NCBI GenBank assembly: GCA_947174505.1
Contig: CAMWJF010000032.1
Coordinates: 1 to 45,397, forward strand
Reading direction: 5' to 3'
DNA from: an uncultured Lachnospiraceae bacterium
GTDB taxonomy: Bacteria > Bacillota > Clostridia > Lachnospirales > Lachnospiraceae
DNA length: 45,397 nucleotides
The first letter of the stretch is position 1, and each line of letters begins with the position of its first letter. The position numbers were made by a program, and so were the translations under genes. Shown here in pieces: positions 23,651-33,500 of the stretch. The notes under the pieces were generated by a model that saw nothing but the letters and a program-made list of their open reading frames with translations, was not told where the DNA came from and made no database searches.

Positions 23651-25201
23651 CTATCTGTTGGACTTCCTGTACTCCGCCGGTGACATTCCCACACATTCCT
23701 TAAACACCCTGGCGAAATACTTGGCGTCCGCGTATCCGATTTTCTCCGCGATCTCGTACTGTTTGAGCTGGGTTCCTATCAGCAGCTCCTTGGCCTTGGA
23801 CAGCCGGTAGTTGCGGATATAGGTGCTGAAATTCTCCCCCACTTCCCTGTGAAACTGGCTGCCGAGGTACTCCTGCGTCAGATTCAGCCTGTCCGCAATC
23901 TCGCTCAAGGTAATACCGTCCGCATAAAACTCATGAATCATGCTCTGTGTCTTTTTCACCGCAAGGCTCACCGCCTCCACGCCCTTTCCGGGCGCACTCA
24001 TGTGTGAAAACAGCCCGTCAAAGCTTCTATGCAGCTCTTCCTCTGTCTTTGCCCCCATAATACAGTCCAGCAGCTTTTTCTGGTCGACCTCCCGATAGTC
24101 TATGCAGCCCACTTCCTTTGCTATGTTTAGGACCGCCCACTGAAAGCGGACATAGGATTCCTTGATCTCCTTTGGCGAATACATCCTTCCATTTAGAAAA
24201 CAGGTGTGAAACCGCTCTGTGATTTCGCGGATTTTCTCCTCCTCCCCGGTGCAGACCGCCGCCTTGATCTGGTTCTCCAATTCCACCGGATAAATACAGA
24301 TTTCTGTCTGCACGTCCGCAATCCGGGGATAGGAGATCAGGACGTCGTCACCCAGGACGATGCTCCAGTCCATGTAGGGAAGCAGCGTATGGTAGCCCTC
24401 CCTGATCGCTCTGGTGCCTGTGACCTCCAGCATGCCATAACTGATATGCCGCCCCCGCTTATCCCTTTTCTGGAACAGAATCTGGTTCTGATACCAGCGC
24501 TCTATTTCCTGTCTGGAAGAATAGCCGTAGAGCAGAGCCAGAACCACCCGGTCATACTCCATATCTACCAGACAATACCGGACGTCCTTCTGCTCCAGAA
24601 TCCGGCACATCTCCTGCCGCTTCTTCTCCCGCCCCGTCTCAAAGCAGTCTCCCATATAAATCAACAGTTCGATGAATGGCGTGGTCTCTGCAATCTGATA
24701 CTTCTTATCCAGAAACTCCTCTATTTTTGAATCCAGAACAGATACCCCATACAGCAGGCCGGACACGATATGCTCCAGATTTCCCATAGTCTCCGGCGTC
24801 CTTTTCTGCTCCTGCTCATAGAGATTCTGTATCTTCCGGATGGTCTGAACGAACTCCGGCACCACCACCGGCTTGATAATATAGTCACATACGCCCAGCT
24901 TCACAGCCTGTCTGGCATACGCAAACTCCGAGTAAGCTGTCAGGACGATCACTTTCGGAAACAGACCCGCTTCCTGCACTTTTTCAAGCATCTGCAGCCC
25001 GTCCATAACCGGCATCTTAATATCCGTGATAACTAAGTCAGGGCGGAACGCTTCTATACACTGCAGCCCGTCCTGCCCGTTCCCCGCAACGCCCTCTATG
25101 GTAATGTCGGGAAACATCTTACGCATCAGCTTACACAGCCCTTCCCTGATCAGAATTTCATCTTCCACCACTACCGCTCTCACCTTCTGCTTTCCCTCCA
25201 T
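23651..25201 (-). CDS. YesN-type AraC-family response regulator (module 2)
   Basis: Protein of 516 residues: receiver domain (1-~125) with Asp60 in LVITDIKMPVMDG and the lysine in YIIKPVVVPEF; a ~270-residue middle region of unknown fold found in long YesN proteins; and a C-terminal pair of AraC helix-turn-helix motifs ending in EIAEKIGYADAKYFARVFKE and the SPAEYRK signature. It should activate the binding-protein promoter directly downstream. No good ribosome site precedes the ATG; instead a small hairpin (TGACT-GAAAA-AGTCA) lies 4 nt upstream. It follows the kinase gene after 69 bp. Confidence 0.92.
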   Translation of the reverse strand: MEGKQKVRAVVVEDEILIREGLCKLMRKMFPDITIEGVAGNGQDGLQCIEAFRPDLVITDIKMPVMDGLQMLEKVQEAGLFPKVIVLTAYSEFAYARQAVKLGVCDYIIKPVVVPEFVQTIRKIQNLYEQEQKRTPETMGNLEHIVSGLLYGVSVLDSKIEEFLDKKYQIAETTPFIELLIYMGDCFETGREKKRQEMCRILEQKDVRYCLVDMEYDRVVLALLYGYSSRQEIERWYQNQILFQKRDKRGRHISYGMLEVTGTRAIREGYHTLLPYMDWSIVLGDDVLISYPRIADVQTEICIYPVELENQIKAAVCTGEEEKIREITERFHTCFLNGRMYSPKEIKESYVRFQWAVLNIAKEVGCIDYREVDQKKLLDCIMGAKTEEELHRSFDGLFSHMSAPGKGVEAVSLAVKKTQSMIHEFYADGITLSEIADRLNLTQEYLGSQFHREVGENFSTYIRNYRLSKAKELLIGTQLKQYEIAEKIGYADAKYFARVFKECVGMSPAEYRKSNR

Positions 25202-25270
25202 TCATTGACTTTTTCAGTCATTCCCGTATTCTCCGCCCTGTGACCCACTCACACTTTCCAATAATCGGTA

Positions 25271-27076
25271 TCACTGCTCTTCCCCGCCTGTCTCTTCCCC
25301 GAAAGGCGCATTGACCACGGGAATCAGAATCCGCACCGCAGTTCCCTGACCTGCCTGACTCTCTATCTTCACTTCCGCGCTCTCGCCATAGTACATATGA
25401 ATCCTTGTGATGGCATTTTCCATACCGATATGATTTCTGTTATCTGTCTTTTTAAAAATTCCGGCATTCATTTCCCGCACCATCTCAGCAGGCATTCCAC
25501 AGCCGTTGTCCTGAATCCGTATGATAATCCGGTCTCCTTCCCGTCCCATATCCATCTGTAGTTTATGGGCTCTGTCTATCCCTTCAAAACCATGCAGAAT
25601 GGCATTTTCTATAAAGGGCTGCAATAGCAGCTTATGAATGGGAAGCCCCATAATTTCCGGTTCCACATTGATATGGCAGTCAAAGGAATTTTTAAGTTTC
25701 GTCTGCTGCAGAAAAATATACTGCTTCAGCCAGTCCACCTCGTCCCTGATCTTGACGACCCCATTGCTGTCAGAAATCCCGTACCGCAAAATACCGGCCA
25801 GCGTCGCAATCATATTGCTGATCTCATACTCGTCCCTGTCAATCGCCATCCAGTTGATCGTGTCCAGTGTATTATAGAGAAAATGCGGATTGATCTGCGC
25901 TTCCAGTGCCGCAATCTCTGCATTTTTCTGCTTCCGCGTTGACTGCTTGAGCTTATCCATCATGGAATTAAACTCTTCCGCAATCACTTCAATCTCTGTA
26001 GGCCGTGTCTGATCCGCCGCTACCCGGATCGTCAGATCCCCCTTTCCCGCTTTTCTCATTGTTCCCACAACCCGCTCTATGGAATCGGTCATCTTCGTCA
26101 CCTGGCTGAGCATAACAGCCGTCACCGTGCACAGGGACAGGACAATTATGAAGACCCGTAACTGCTGCTGCTGCCTGAGCGCATGAATCAGCTCTTCCTG
26201 ACTGGTTACCCGGATAATCTCCCATCCCCTCTCCTCATCATGAACCGAATAAAGGGAAAGCTCCGTCTCCCCTAAAATCCCTGTCTCTCTGGCAATCTTC
26301 TGATAGGCGGCTCTTTTGTCCGCCTCACTTGCCCCACTGCCATAAACAGTCTGCCCCACTCTTTCGGAACCGGCACAGGAAATCAGCGTCCCCTCACTGT
26401 CCACAATAAAATTCAATCCGTTCTCCGTCGTGGAGCAGATTTCCTCCAACAGCCTTTCGTCAATACTGACAAGTACGATCCCGCACCGCTTGTCCACATC
26501 CCGGTAATCAATGATCCGGCGGCCGATATGGAATAAATAGCAGGAATTGCTTCCAAATACGACTTTATCCCCTGTGGGAATCGTGTGCGATTTATTGTCG
26601 CCGCTGATTTCACGGTAAAGTTCAGCCTGCGACATGGAAATGCTGTCCATCCACGAGGTGCGTGTGGTGGCTGAGGTCAGTTGGTTGTAAAATACCAGTT
26701 CCCCACTGTCAGTCATGACGGAAATGAATTTCACATAGTCCTTCGTATATACCATCCCCCTCAGGGCCCTTCGAAGCATCTGCCTGTTACTCGCCACATC
26801 CTCCCCGGCATTGATCTTATCGACCAGCTCCACGATATTATCGTCCGTATACACCTGATACAAAATATCCTCGTAGGAGTCCAGCCACACATCCAGACTC
26901 ACACTGATCTGTTCCAGATTGGCGTTTGTCATGCTCTCCACGTTCTGTCTGACCAGTCTGGATGTATTATAGTAAGCAACAATATTCACCAGGGCAATGG
27001 GCAGAAATGACGTCACAACAAAAGCCATAATCAACCGTGTCCTGATACTTTTTCTGTCAAAACTGATTTCACGCAT
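25271..27076 (-). CDS. YesM-type sensor histidine kinase (module 2)
   Basis: Protein of 601 residues. TM1 near 15-35, extracellular sensor region to about 300, TM2 near 306-326, HAMP, then His_kinase with ALEAQINPHFLYNT (His398) and the ATP-binding boxes IQDNGCGMP and HIGMENAITRI. Partner of the response regulator encoded next. GGGGAGG precedes the ATG at 27076; the frame is open to 27115 but without a ribosome site. A TATAAT on the minus strand at about 27090-27095 may be its -10, which would leave a very short leader. Confidence 0.92.
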   Translation of the reverse strand: MREISFDRKSIRTRLIMAFVVTSFLPIALVNIVAYYNTSRLVRQNVESMTNANLEQISVSLDVWLDSYEDILYQVYTDDNIVELVDKINAGEDVASNRQMLRRALRGMVYTKDYVKFISVMTDSGELVFYNQLTSATTRTSWMDSISMSQAELYREISGDNKSHTIPTGDKVVFGSNSCYLFHIGRRIIDYRDVDKRCGIVLVSIDERLLEEICSTTENGLNFIVDSEGTLISCAGSERVGQTVYGSGASEADKRAAYQKIARETGILGETELSLYSVHDEERGWEIIRVTSQEELIHALRQQQQLRVFIIVLSLCTVTAVMLSQVTKMTDSIERVVGTMRKAGKGDLTIRVAADQTRPTEIEVIAEEFNSMMDKLKQSTRKQKNAEIAALEAQINPHFLYNTLDTINWMAIDRDEYEISNMIATLAGILRYGISDSNGVVKIRDEVDWLKQYIFLQQTKLKNSFDCHINVEPEIMGLPIHKLLLQPFIENAILHGFEGIDRAHKLQMDMGREGDRIIIRIQDNGCGMPAEMVREMNAGIFKKTDNRNHIGMENAITRIHMYYGESAEVKIESQAGQGTAVRILIPVVNAPFGEETGGEEQ

Positions 27077-27208
27077 GGCAGTTCCTCCCCTTTTATTATA
27101 AGGAGTATCTGCCATAAAAAAATGGGAAATATCTGAGATAGGAGGAAAAATATAAGGGAAAATATAAGAAAGACTATAAGAAAATATACTGCCAACGCCG
27201 TTCCAGCT

Positions 27209-28813
27209 TTACTCCCCGGACTCCTGCCAAACCGACTCCGGCTGGGGCGGCGCTTCCGGCTGGGGGGCTGTCTGCGGCTGGGGAACTGTCTCCGGCAGCC
27301 CTGTCTCCGGATTAACCGGCGTCTCCAGCCCCGGTTCCAGCTCCATAGGTATCTCGGGGAGCGGCTCCGGCTCCGTTCCCGGCAGATGATAGCAGATCAC
27401 CGGCGTATTCTTCTCCACATAGCCGTAAATTTCCTGCGCAACGGAATAGGGCAGATTAATGCAGCCGTGGGAACCGTTCGTCATGTAAATATTCCGGCCA
27501 AACTCGGTTCTCCACGTAGCGTCATGCATTCCCACGTTATTATTAAACGGCATCCAAAAGGATACGGGCGTGCTGTAGGTTTCTCCATTCAGGGTCGCAT
27601 TCCGTTCCTTGTAAGTGATACCGTAAATTCCCGGCGGCGTATCGTTTCCTCTGCCCGGATTGCCTGACACAAAATCCGACTCCAAAACACATGCTCCATC
27701 CTGATATAAAAACAGATGCTGCGCCGTCAGATTGATTTCCACATAAGTATCTCCGTAATCGGGGGCGTCATAAGAAGCCGCCGTCTGTCTGTAGACGGGA
27801 ATCCGTTCTCCGCCCTCTCCACGCTCTAACAGGCCGATCAGCTCTTCCGTCTCCTGCCCCACATCCATCCACCAGCCGTAATCTCCCAAGTCAATCGTCA
27901 CTTCTTCGCCATAGCTGGTCTGGAACTTTCGCTTATGAAAGACCGTGTCATGCTTTTTCCGCAGGGAATTGACATACTCTTTGACCGGTTCCGGGTCAAG
28001 CGATACCCGGTTTCCCCTCCGTATGATCCAGCCCGCCACGGTATCCGGGTCCAAAACCTCCCGCTCCGTCCCAAATGTATAGGTAATGGCAGTATTCACA
28101 TAATTCTGCAGCTTCTCATAGGCGGCTTTCAGAGCCGCATCCTCCGAGGTAACCTTGGCTTCCTCATAGCATCCGGCTGCATCCAGATCCACCTGTTTCT
28201 CCAATCCACTCACCGCTGCCTTGATCGCCTCTATGGTCTTTTCCCTGTCCAGACGGTTTCCTTTGGTCTCTGCTACCAGCTCAAAGCCTCTCCCCGGAAC
28301 GTAATCCGCTATGTACGCATCTGTCGGCTCTTTGATAAAATCCCTTTGAAAACCTCTCAGTGCATTGATTTTTTCCTCCAATGCCGCCTCCTCATAAAAG
28401 GGCGGCGCATCCGTCCTGTAATCCGCATCCTGCTTTAAAAACCACAGATAACGGTTCTGCTCCTGCAAAACGGCCTCCAGCGGCTCCGTGGAAACATAGG
28501 AAATCCCAATCTCGCTTCCCAGTATCTCCTCCTCCAAGGTCGTGCCGTCCGCCTGACGCTCTATGACCCGGAGGGAATACTTACCGATCTGCTCCTCCAG
28601 CTCGGAAATCGACATGCCGGACACATCCACCTCGTCAATGATCGTGCCGTTTAAAAAGCAGCTCTGATAGCGGTTAAGCCCCGCCATATAAACGATCAGC
28701 AAAACAAGAAGCGACGCTCCCACAATCCCGGAGGCAATCAGAACCGCCCGTTTTTTCCCTGTCATCTCTCTATTGAATTTTGGCTTTTCCCACTGTCCGA
28801 ATTGCAGATTCAT
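27209..28813 (-). CDS. L,D-transpeptidase (YkuD) with peptidoglycan-binding domain
   Basis: Envelope protein of 534 residues that should form 3-3 cross-links in peptidoglycan or attach proteins to it. One N-terminal membrane anchor (~22-44), two long extracellular stretches of the PG_binding_4 kind (~60-210 and ~220-340), the YkuD catalytic domain (~355-475), and a Pro/Glu/Gln-rich tail. The catalytic motif SHGCINLP is complete, with His449 and Cys451; the other His lies in GMHDATW (His430). The tail resembles a wall-spanning linker. It is a single gene between the gltBD terminator and module 2, with a candidate promoter at 28871. Confidence 0.93.
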   Translation of the reverse strand: MNLQFGQWEKPKFNREMTGKKRAVLIASGIVGASLLVLLIVYMAGLNRYQSCFLNGTIIDEVDVSGMSISELEEQIGKYSLRVIERQADGTTLEEEILGSEIGISYVSTEPLEAVLQEQNRYLWFLKQDADYRTDAPPFYEEAALEEKINALRGFQRDFIKEPTDAYIADYVPGRGFELVAETKGNRLDREKTIEAIKAAVSGLEKQVDLDAAGCYEEAKVTSEDAALKAAYEKLQNYVNTAITYTFGTEREVLDPDTVAGWIIRRGNRVSLDPEPVKEYVNSLRKKHDTVFHKRKFQTSYGEEVTIDLGDYGWWMDVGQETEELIGLLERGEGGERIPVYRQTAASYDAPDYGDTYVEINLTAQHLFLYQDGACVLESDFVSGNPGRGNDTPPGIYGITYKERNATLNGETYSTPVSFWMPFNNNVGMHDATWRTEFGRNIYMTNGSHGCINLPYSVAQEIYGYVEKNTPVICYHLPGTEPEPLPEIPMELEPGLETPVNPETGLPETVPQPQTAPQPEAPPQPESVWQESGE

Positions 28814-28870
28814 TTCGTTCTACTACCCTTTTCACATGCATTAAACGTTTTTTCCGTTCTCCATATCCCT

Positions 28871-28899
28871 ATTTTATGCAGATTCTCCGCAACGTGCAA
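28871..28899 (-). promoter_or_regulatory. Candidate promoter of the L,D-transpeptidase gene
   Basis: Minus strand TTGCAC (28894-28899), 17 bp, TAAAAT (28871-28876), about 58 bp before the start codon. The -10 is good, the -35 weak. Confidence 0.45.
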
Positions 28900-28962
28900 G
28901 ATGTAATCTGACATTTTCAGAAAATGCCAGCCACATTTTTCGCACATAGCAATAACAATACA

Positions 28963-29000
28963 GAAAATCCCCGCGACTGCCAAAACAGTCGCGGGGAAAT
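28963..29000 (-). terminator. Intrinsic terminator of gltBD
   Basis: A perfect GC-rich 11-bp stem (CCCCGCGACTG at 28969-28979, CAGTCGCGGGG at 28986-28996) followed on the minus strand by ATTTTC, 73 bp past the gltD stop. Confidence 0.82.
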
Positions 29001-29072
29001 GCATCGCATACTTTCCATTATTTAGTTTACATAAATCTATTTATTCCATCACCGCAAGTTTACATCATATAT

Positions 29073-30566
29073 TCACTGCACATACAGGTTCGTGTACCCC
29101 ATCAGGCTCTCGTCCACCTCCCTGGCGCACTCCCTGCCCTGGCGGATGGCTTTCACCACAAGGGACTGCCCAGTGTGCATATCGCCCGCCGTAAACACGC
29201 GCTCTGCACTGGTCGCAAATCTCCCCGCCTCCGTTTTCACATTGGTTCTGCCGTCCAGTTCCACCTTAAAGGCGTCTGTCACATACTTCTGGCTTCCCAA
29301 AAAGCCTGCGGCAATCAGCACAATCTCGGCCTCCAGCGTTTTTTCGGAGCCTTTGATTTCTTTCATGTTCATGCGTCCTGTCTCCGCATCCTTCTCCCAC
29401 GCCAGCGAAACGATCTTTACCGCCTTCAGATTGCCGTTTTTGTCTTTGACAAATTCCTTCACCGTAGACTCATAAATCCTCGGATCGTGACCGTAAACGG
29501 CGATAGCCTCCTCCTGACCGTAATCAGTCTTACAGACCTTGGGCCACTCCGGCCACGGATTGTTTTCTGCTCTGGTATCGGGTGCCTTGGGCATCATCTC
29601 GATCTGGGTCACGGACTTCGCCCCGTGACGGATGGCCGTGCCCACGCAGTCGTTTCCGGTATCGCCGCCACCTATGATTACCACGTTTTTATCCTTTGTA
29701 TTCACATACTTTTTATCCGCAAAATCCGAGTCCAACAGGCTCTTCGTGTTGGCAGTCAGAAAATCCACCGCAAAGCAGATGCCCTTCGCGTCCCTGCCGG
29801 GCGCGCTGATATCGCGGGGATTGGAGGAACCGCAGCAGAGCACCACCCGGTCAAACTCCTTTAACAGTTTCTCCGCCTTCACCTCTTTGCCCACATTGCT
29901 GTTTGTCACGAAGGTCACGCCCTCCTCCTCCATGACTTTGATCTTGCGGTCGATGATGTGCTTTTCCAGTTTCATATTCGGAATGCCGTACATCAATAGA
30001 CCGCCGATGCGGTCGGAGCGCTCAAACACCGTCACCAGATGGCCCCTTCTGTTGAGCTGGTCCGCCACGGCAAGGCCGGAGGGTCCGCTGCCCACCACCG
30101 CCACCTTTTTGCCGGTACGCACTTTGGGCGGCTTTGCAGCCGCATAGCCTTTTTCATAAGCGTTTTCAATGATGGCATACTCGTTCTCCTTCGTGGAAAC
30201 CGGGTCGCCGTTTAAGCCGCAGGTGCAGGCCGCCTCGCACAGCGCCGGACAGACTCTCGACGTAAACTCCGGGAAGTTGTTGGTCTTATGCAGCCGGTTG
30301 TATGCCTGTTCCCAGTTCCCCGTATAAACCAGATCATTCCACTCCGGCACCAGATTGTGCAGCGGACACCCTGATGTCATGCCGCAAAGCGTCATGCCGG
30401 ACTGACAGAAGGGCACGCCGCAGTCCATACACCGCGCCCCCTGCTCCTGCTGCTCCTCCATCGTCAGATGCACGTGAAATTCGTTAAAGTTCTGAATGCG
30501 CTGTCCGGGACTCACATCCTTAGAGACCCTGCGCTCATATTCCATAAATCCTGTCGGTTTTCCCAT
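29073..30566 (-). CDS. gltD: Glutamate synthase (NADPH) small subunit
   Basis: Protein of 497 residues that passes electrons from NADPH through FAD and Fe-S clusters to the large subunit. The N-terminal cysteines of the 4Fe-4S sites are present (CMDCGVPFCQ, CPLHN, then CPALCEAACTCGLNG, within residues ~42-117). FAD site: VAVVGSGPSGLAVADQL (~155-171); NADPH site: VVIIGGGDTGNDCVGTAIRHG split over ~296-316; a C-terminal TAGDMHTGQSLVV closes the FAD pocket. It starts 4 nt after the gltB stop, with the ribosome site inside gltB, so it is translationally coupled. Length is normal. Confidence 0.97.
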   Translation of the reverse strand: MGKPTGFMEYERRVSKDVSPGQRIQNFNEFHVHLTMEEQQEQGARCMDCGVPFCQSGMTLCGMTSGCPLHNLVPEWNDLVYTGNWEQAYNRLHKTNNFPEFTSRVCPALCEAACTCGLNGDPVSTKENEYAIIENAYEKGYAAAKPPKVRTGKKVAVVGSGPSGLAVADQLNRRGHLVTVFERSDRIGGLLMYGIPNMKLEKHIIDRKIKVMEEEGVTFVTNSNVGKEVKAEKLLKEFDRVVLCCGSSNPRDISAPGRDAKGICFAVDFLTANTKSLLDSDFADKKYVNTKDKNVVIIGGGDTGNDCVGTAIRHGAKSVTQIEMMPKAPDTRAENNPWPEWPKVCKTDYGQEEAIAVYGHDPRIYESTVKEFVKDKNGNLKAVKIVSLAWEKDAETGRMNMKEIKGSEKTLEAEIVLIAAGFLGSQKYVTDAFKVELDGRTNVKTEAGRFATSAERVFTAGDMHTGQSLVVKAIRQGRECAREVDESLMGYTNLYVQ

Positions 30567-30570
30567 GATT

Positions 30571-33500
30571 TCACTCCTTTTCCTTATCCTTTTTATAAAA
30601 CGCCTCGATCTGCGCCTGTTCCGCGCTCAGGCCCTTCTCCTCCATCTGCACGATGAGTTTTAACATGATCTCATAGTCGTGTGGGATGATCTTCTTGAAC
30701 TTCGGCAGATACTCCCCGAAATTGTCAAGAATCTCCTTTCCCTTGACGGAATTGGTGTAGGCCACATGTTCCTTGATCATCTCTTTCAGCTCAAGGACGT
30801 CGTACTTGGAGGTTATCTCATAGGAGGAAACCATTTCCTTGTTGGTCTTCGTGTAAAGGTCGTTATTCCCGTCCAGCACATAGGCGATACCGCCGCTCAT
30901 GCCCGCCGCAAAGTTTTTGCCCACGGAGCCGATGACAACGACACGCCCGCCCGTCATATACTCACAGCCGTGGTCGCCCACGCCCTCCACCACCGCGATA
31001 GCGCCGGAGTTTCTGACACAGAACCGTTCGCCTGCCACACCGTTGATGAAAGCCTTGCCGGAGGTGGCGCCGTAGAGGGACACGTTGCCGATAATGATAT
31101 TTTCATCCTGTTTGAAAGTGGACCCCTTGGGCGGATAGACGATCAGTTTGCCGCCGGATAACCCTTTGCCAAAATAATCGTTGGAATCACCCACCAGTTC
31201 CAGCGTCAGCCCCCTCGGGATAAACGCACCGAAGCTCTGGCCGCCGGAACCCTTACATAAAATATGGTAAGTATCCTCCTCCAGCGTATCGCCATATCTT
31301 CTCGTAATCTCCGAACCGAAAATGGTGCCGAAGGTACGGTCGGTGTTCGACACATCCACTTCCAGACTTCTCTTCTGCCCGTTCTCCAAAGCCTTGGACA
31401 ACTGCTTTATGAGCACCTTTTCGTCAAGCGTCTTTTCCAGCCGGAAGTCATACACCTGTTTCGGGTCAAAGATGCATTTCTCCTTGCTCCCCTCGTAAGG
31501 ATTGCTAAGAATCAGGTTAAGATCCACTTTCCGCTGGCGGTCCGTCAGGTTCTCTTTTACTTTCAAAAGCTCTGTCCTGCCCACCAGCTCATCCACCTTA
31601 CGCACGCCCAGTTTCGCCATATACTCCCGCAGCTCCTGCGCGATAAACCGCATAAAATTCTCCACATACTCCGGTTTCCCCGTAAAGCGCCTGCGCAGCT
31701 CCGGGTTCTGGGTGGCCACGCCCACCGGGCAGGTATCCAGATTGCAGACACGCATCATCAGACATCCCATGGTCACAAGAGGCGCCGTCGCAAAGCCGAA
31801 CTCCTCCGCACCCAAAATCGCCGCAATGGCCACATCCCGTCCGCTCATTAACTTCCCGTCCGTCTCGATGCGGACCTTATTCCTGAGACCGTTCTGAATC
31901 AAAGTCTGGTGTGTCTCCGCCAGCCCCAGCTCCCAGGGCAGCCCCGCATTGTGGATGGAATTTCTGGGCGCCGCGCCTGTGCCTCCGTCATAACCGCTTA
32001 CCAATATCACCTGCGCGCCCGCCTTGGCCACGCCTGCTGCCACCGTACCCACACCCGCCTCGGAAACCAGCTTCACCGAAATCCGCGCCCTGGTGTTGGC
32101 ATTTTTCAGGTCGTAGATCAACTGCGCCAGATCCTCGATGGAATAGATATCATGATGGGGCGGCGGGGAAATCAGCCCCACGCCCGGCGTAGAGTGTCTG
32201 GTCTTTGCAATCCACGGATATACCTTGCCGCCGGGAAGGTGTCCGCCCTCGCCGGGCTTTGCCCCCTGCGCCATCTTGATCTGGATCTCCTGCGCGCTGT
32301 TCAAATATTCGCTGGTAACGCCGAAGCGTCCGCTTGCCACCTGCTTGATGGCTGAGCAGCGGTTTAAGCCGTCGGGCCCCACCGTCAGTCTGTCCTTGTC
32401 CTCCCCGCCCTCGCCGGAGTTTGATTTGCCGTGCAGGCGGTTCATTGCAATCGCCATCGTCTCGTGCGCTTCCTTGGAGATGGAGCCGTAGGACATAGCG
32501 CCCGTCTTAAATCTTGTGACAATCGTGTCAACACTCTCCACTTCCTCTATTGGCACGGGTTTCTTCGGGAAATTGAAGTCCATCAGGCCGCGCAGGTTCT
32601 TGATGCTCTCCTCGTTATTGACCGCTTTGGTATATTGTTTGAATAATTCATAATCACCCCGTCTGGTTGACTCCTGCAGTAAATGAATCGTCTCAGGATT
32701 GTACAGATGTTCATCCGCACCACTCCTCATCTGGTGATGCCCCGTGCTGTCCAGCGTCAGATCCGTAGATAGACCGAGCGGGTCAAAGGCCATGGAGTGC
32801 AGGGTATCCACCTCCTCCTCGATATCCTTCAGGGTAATCCCTCCCACACGGCAGACCGTGTTGGTAAAATACTTATTGATCACATCCCTGTCAATGCCGA
32901 TGGCCTCAAAAATCTTGGAGCCCTGATAGGACTGGATCGTGGAAATGCCCATCTTGGAGGCGATCTTTACAATACCGTGCAGAATCGCGCTGTTGTAATC
33001 GTTTACCGCCGCATAGTAGTCTTTATCCAGCATATGGTTGTCGATCAGCTCCTTGATGCTCTCCTGTGCCAGATAGGGGTTGATCGCCGAAGCGCCGAAA
33101 CCGAGCAGGGTCGCAAAATGATGTACCTCTCTTGGCTCTGCGGATTCTAAGATGATATCCACGCTTGTTCTCTTTTTCGTGCTGACCAGATGCTGTTGTA
33201 GAGCAGATACGGCCAGCAGGGACGGAATCGCCACCCGGTTCTCATCCACACCTCTGTCAGAGAGGATAATGATATTCACCCCGTCGCGGTAAGCCCTGTC
33301 CACCTCCACGAAAAGCCGCTCGATGGCCTTTTCCAGTCTGGTATTCTTATAATAGGTAATCGGAATGACCTCCACCTGAAAGCCTTCCGCCTTCATTGCC
33401 TTGATTTTCAAGAGGTCCGTGCTGGTCAGAATCGGATTGTGCACCCGCAGCATATTGCAGTTTTCCGGCATCTCCTCCAGAAGATTCCCGTCCTGTCCCA

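Noticed and set aside
28810..29004. Minus-strand frame of 64 codons between gltD and the L,D-transpeptidase
   Set aside because: It starts inside the gltBD terminator stem, has no ribosome site and overlaps the next gene's start.
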